NCBI RefSeq assembly: GCF_007713705.1
Contig: NZ_VMSJ01000006.1
Coordinates: forward strand, 106,509-170,508
DNA length: 64,000 nt
Reading direction: 5' to 3'
Source of the DNA: Salinicoccus cyprini
GTDB lineage: Bacteria; Bacillota; Bacilli; Staphylococcales; Salinicoccaceae
The number at the start of each line of letters is the position of its first letter. Positions within the stretch are counted from its first letter, which is position 1. This document shows positions 61,947-64,000 of the stretch, piece after piece. The translations under genes and the position numbers were made by a program. The notes below the pieces were generated by a model. The model searched no databases. It was given only the letters and a program-made list of their open reading frames with translations, and was not told the DNA's origin.

Positions 61947-63329
61947 ATGAAACAGAGTGATGGACCACGACAATCACATGACCTTTCTAGCTCTTCTAAC
62001 ATCAATTGGGATAAATACGAAATCAAAGGATATTTACATTTTGACGAGCAGATAAGTATAAGGCATATGAAACACAAACTTCAAAACGAGAAGTGGGTGT
62101 CTTCATATGCCTTTTGGCCATTCATTCATTTCAAATTAAACTTTAAAAAATACATAAAAGTAAACGAATTTGATGATCAAGGTAATTCAATCAAGAAGAA
62201 AGAAAAGAAAACACGTAATATCTACTATGCCGCTCACAAGGATGGATATATTTATAAGTATTATGGAGATATGTTAAACAATGCTTATAATTCATATGCA
62301 TACAAACAAAAGTTTGATAAAAACATCATAGCATATAGAAATAATAAGATTGGAAAGAACAATATTGATTTTGCATATGAAGTTTTTGAGCATTTGTTTA
62401 AGTTTGATAATGCGGTTGTAATTTCAATAGATTTTACTAAATACTTCGATAATATAGTTCACCGTACATTAAAGAGAAATCTATGCAGAGTTTTAGAAGT
62501 GGAATCATTGAGTGATGACTGGTATAGAGTATATAAAAATCTTACAAAATATTCTTGGGTTAATAAAGAAGATCTTGATGAATTCTTAGAAAAAAAATAT
62601 AGGAGCAAACTAAAAAAGAAAATTAAAACACGTAAAATAAAGCGAATAATGAGTCCAATAGAATTTAGAGAGATTAAGGAACAAAAATTAGTATATTACA
62701 ATAAAAATAAATATGGAATTCCCCAAGGTTCGAGCATGAGCGCAGTTTGTTCCAATGTTCATTTAATTGACTTCGACGAAGAACTGAAAAAATGGTGTGA
62801 AAACAAATCAGGAAATGCTATGTATAGAAGATATTGTGATGATTTAATTATTGTTGTACCGGTAGAGAAAAAAGAAGACAGTCTACAAGAAATTAAAGAT
62901 GAACTTTTATGCATAATTGAAAAGTATAAAAAAGATGGTTTAGAAGTCCAAGAAGAAAAAACTGAAATAAGATTTTGGGACGGTAAAAGTGTAATGGATG
63001 AGTCGTTCAAGCCTTCTAGCCTTGATTATTTGGGATTTGTTACTGACGGAAAAATGATACAATTAAGAGAAAAAAGTTTGTTTAATTACTATACAAGAGC
63101 TTATCGGAAAGCAAAGACAGTAAAGAGAATTGAATATGCTACGAATCGCCCAGGCCCTAAAAAAGATTTATATGATTTATATACGCATTTGGGATTTCAG
63201 TACAAAGGATATGGCAATTTTATTAAGTACGCTAATAAAGCCCATAAAAGAATGAGCAAGTTGCCGGTTAAAAGTGTAATACAAAAACAGATTAAAAGAC
63301 ATTGGAGGAAAATACATAAAAGAATATAA
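61947..63329 (+). CDS. Defence-associated reverse transcriptase, DRT2/UG2-like
   Basis: A 460-residue stand-alone reverse transcriptase. Fingers/palm motifs: VISIDFTKYFD with the first catalytic Asp (about 161-168), GIPQGSSMSAVCSN (257-270), MYRRYCDDLIIVV with catalytic YCDD (296-299), EEKTEIRF (336-343) and DYLGF (360-364). The C-terminal ~90 residues are basic and rich in Tyr and Lys. There is no maturase, endonuclease or retron VTG motif. The YCDD box, lone-gene layout, size and upstream structured RNA fit DRT2. AGGAGG lies 9 nt before ATG 61947. Codon use is strongly AT-biased, so the gene is probably acquired. Other single-gene types (DRT9, DRT10-like) are less likely, since the upstream RNA carries neo-like signals. 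Confidence 0.85.
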   Translation: MKQSDGPRQSHDLSSSSNINWDKYEIKGYLHFDEQISIRHMKHKLQNEKWVSSYAFWPFIHFKLNFKKYIKVNEFDDQGNSIKKKEKKTRNIYYAAHKDGYIYKYYGDMLNNAYNSYAYKQKFDKNIIAYRNNKIGKNNIDFAYEVFEHLFKFDNAVVISIDFTKYFDNIVHRTLKRNLCRVLEVESLSDDWYRVYKNLTKYSWVNKEDLDEFLEKKYRSKLKKKIKTRKIKRIMSPIEFREIKEQKLVYYNKNKYGIPQGSSMSAVCSNVHLIDFDEELKKWCENKSGNAMYRRYCDDLIIVVPVEKKEDSLQEIKDELLCIIEKYKKDGLEVQEEKTEIRFWDGKSVMDESFKPSSLDYLGFVTDGKMIQLREKSLFNYYTRAYRKAKTVKRIEYATNRPGPKKDLYDLYTHLGFQYKGYGNFIKYANKAHKRMSKLPVKSVIQKQIKRHWRKIHKRI

Positions 63330-63413
63330 GTGATTATTATGTGTCTTCTTATAAATAAACGCGGGAATCAATTAGAGCATCTTTAGTAATATAGAAATAG
63401 AATTAATTATTCT

Positions 63414-63741
63414 ATGGTAAAGGAGAACAATGGAAGTAGTTTTCATGAGATCATAAGTAATGATTCTTCTCAATTATTAATGAATAGAATTGGAACAAGA
63501 AATATTAAATACTGGCAATAAACTTCCTGACAGTCATGCTGCAAAAAATGCTTTGTCTTAATGTACACCTAAAATATTATATTTGGAATTATATGAATGG
63601 CATAATAATGGTCTAGCTTATCTTGACAAACTAAATAGGGATAAAATAATAAAAATGGTAGTGGAAAGTGAAATTGGAAGTATGAATATGAGGACACTTT
63701 ATGCTTTAGAGATTTTGAAATTAAATTGTTTGGTTGTCTAG
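63414..63741 (+). pseudogene. Broken remnant of an unknown gene
   Basis: Two frames follow each other: ATG 63414 (after no clear ribosome site) gives 35 codons ending at 63521, and an overlapping frame from 63487 to 63741 reads on with one stop at 63559, giving KILYLELYEWHNNGLAYLD and NMRTLYALEILKLNCL. A frameshift and a stop codon in otherwise protein-like sequence suggest a decayed gene. I do not recognise the family. The rest of 63330-63884 shows nothing more. Confidence 0.4.
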
Positions 63742-63789
63742 AAATATGTAGTACTAATTGATAGAAGTCGTGTCCTCTTTAAAAATCGC

Positions 63790-64000
63790 CGATTGTTAAA
63801 TTAAGCTAGACACCTAAAAAGGGTCACACGTGATACACTCAAAATGAGTTTTCCGACCAAAGAAAATCATAGAAGTGATCACGCATGACCTACACCCATC
63901 TTACCACGGACGAACTGGTAATCATAGAAGCCTATTTCCATCACGACACACCAATTTCTCATATTGCGAAACGGATTGGGCGTGCCCGTCAGACAGTTCA
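63790..64000 (+). mobile_element. Left end of an IS30-family insertion sequence (cut by window)
   Basis: The AT-rich sequence TGTTAAATTAAGCTAGACAC (from 63794) looks like an IS30-type terminal repeat. A hairpin, ACTCAAAATGAGT followed by TTTT (63837-63852), lies before the transposase and may block outside transcription. The boundary is an estimate, because the other end is outside the window. Confidence 0.6.
63885..64000 (+). CDS. IS30-family transposase, N-terminal fragment (cut by window)
   Basis: The first 38 codons read MTYTHLTTDELVIIEAY followed by ISHIAKRIGRARQTV, the helix-turn-helix start typical of staphylococcal IS30 transposases. The frame is open to the end of the window. Confidence 0.85.
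   Translation, partial: MTYTHLTTDELVIIEAYFHHDTPISHIAKRIGRARQTV

Noticed and set aside
61947..63329. Retron or group II intron reverse transcriptase
   Set aside because: No maturase or endonuclease domain, no VTG motif, and no intron-like flanks or msr/msd inverted repeats were seen.

Overview
The window is a stretch of a Firmicutes chromosome, and gene content and order point to the family Staphylococcaceae. The order sst iron transporter, murB, gdpS, tagO, comFA/comFC, hpf, secA, prfB, uvrBA, hprK, lgt, trxB, rapZ/yvcK/whiA, clpP, cggR/gap/pgk/tpi/gpmI/eno, secG, est, rnr, smpB, ssrA matches what I know of the Staphylococcus aureus chromosome. The backbone is visibly richer in G+C than Staphylococcus itself, so a relative such as Salinicoccus is my inference, not something the sequence proves.

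Layout. 1-2860: riboflavin operon (ribD cut by the window edge, ribE, ribBA, ribH). 3000-8190: a YtkA-like lipoprotein, an odd SDR protein and a Fur-boxed siderophore importer (sstABCD type). 8230-14800: murB, a lipoprotein, a small membrane protein, a bacilliredoxin, a GdpS-type GGDEF protein, an LCP ligase, tagO and a YigZ protein, in mixed orientation. 14900-22170: DegV, comFA-comFC, hpf, secA and prfB with its programmed frameshift. 22470-25930: a cytochrome c lipoprotein behind a possible sigma-B promoter, a LysM/NlpC-P60 wall hydrolase behind two WalR boxes, a thioredoxin-like protein, an HD hydrolase and CsbA. 25940-43330: LexA-boxed uvrBA, a DUF4097 protein, hprK-lgt-acetyltransferase-TPR, trxB, rapZ-yvcK-whiA, clpP with a CtsR box, tRNA-Arg, a split ThrE-type transporter and a glutaredoxin-like protein. 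43450-50480: the glycolytic cggR operon and eno. 50620-55530: a sucrose locus, scrR-scrB-scrK-scrA, with a cre site and candidate ScrR operators. 55610-59950: secG, est, rnr, smpB and ssrA (tmRNA).

From the 3' end of ssrA onward the sequence turns AT-rich and accessory. It holds a decayed IS3-type element, a TIR-like (PF10137-type) nucleotide-binding protein, a degenerate copy of the tmRNA 3' end that looks like an attachment site, a single-gene reverse transcriptase with an upstream structured RNA region, a broken gene remnant, and the start of an IS30-family transposase at the window edge. This looks like a small antiphage defence island at a tmRNA integration site.

The most striking object is the reverse transcriptase locus (about 61640-63329). 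It fits a DRT2 (UG2-type) defence system, and the upstream RNA carries a readable hidden gene. On the minus strand a perfect -35 (TTGACA, 61724-61719) lies near one end of a stop-free stretch, and a perfect -10 (TATAAT, 61848-61843) followed by a Shine-Dalgarno and a GTG lies near the other. An imperfect 12-nt direct repeat (61701-61712 and 61848-61859) is spaced by exactly 147 nt. If the reverse transcriptase copies this stretch in tandem with that period, the junction makes TTGACA-N17-TATAAT, and because 147 is 49 codons the reading frame runs on without a stop. This is the logic reported for Klebsiella DRT2 and its Neo protein, here predicted from sequence alone.
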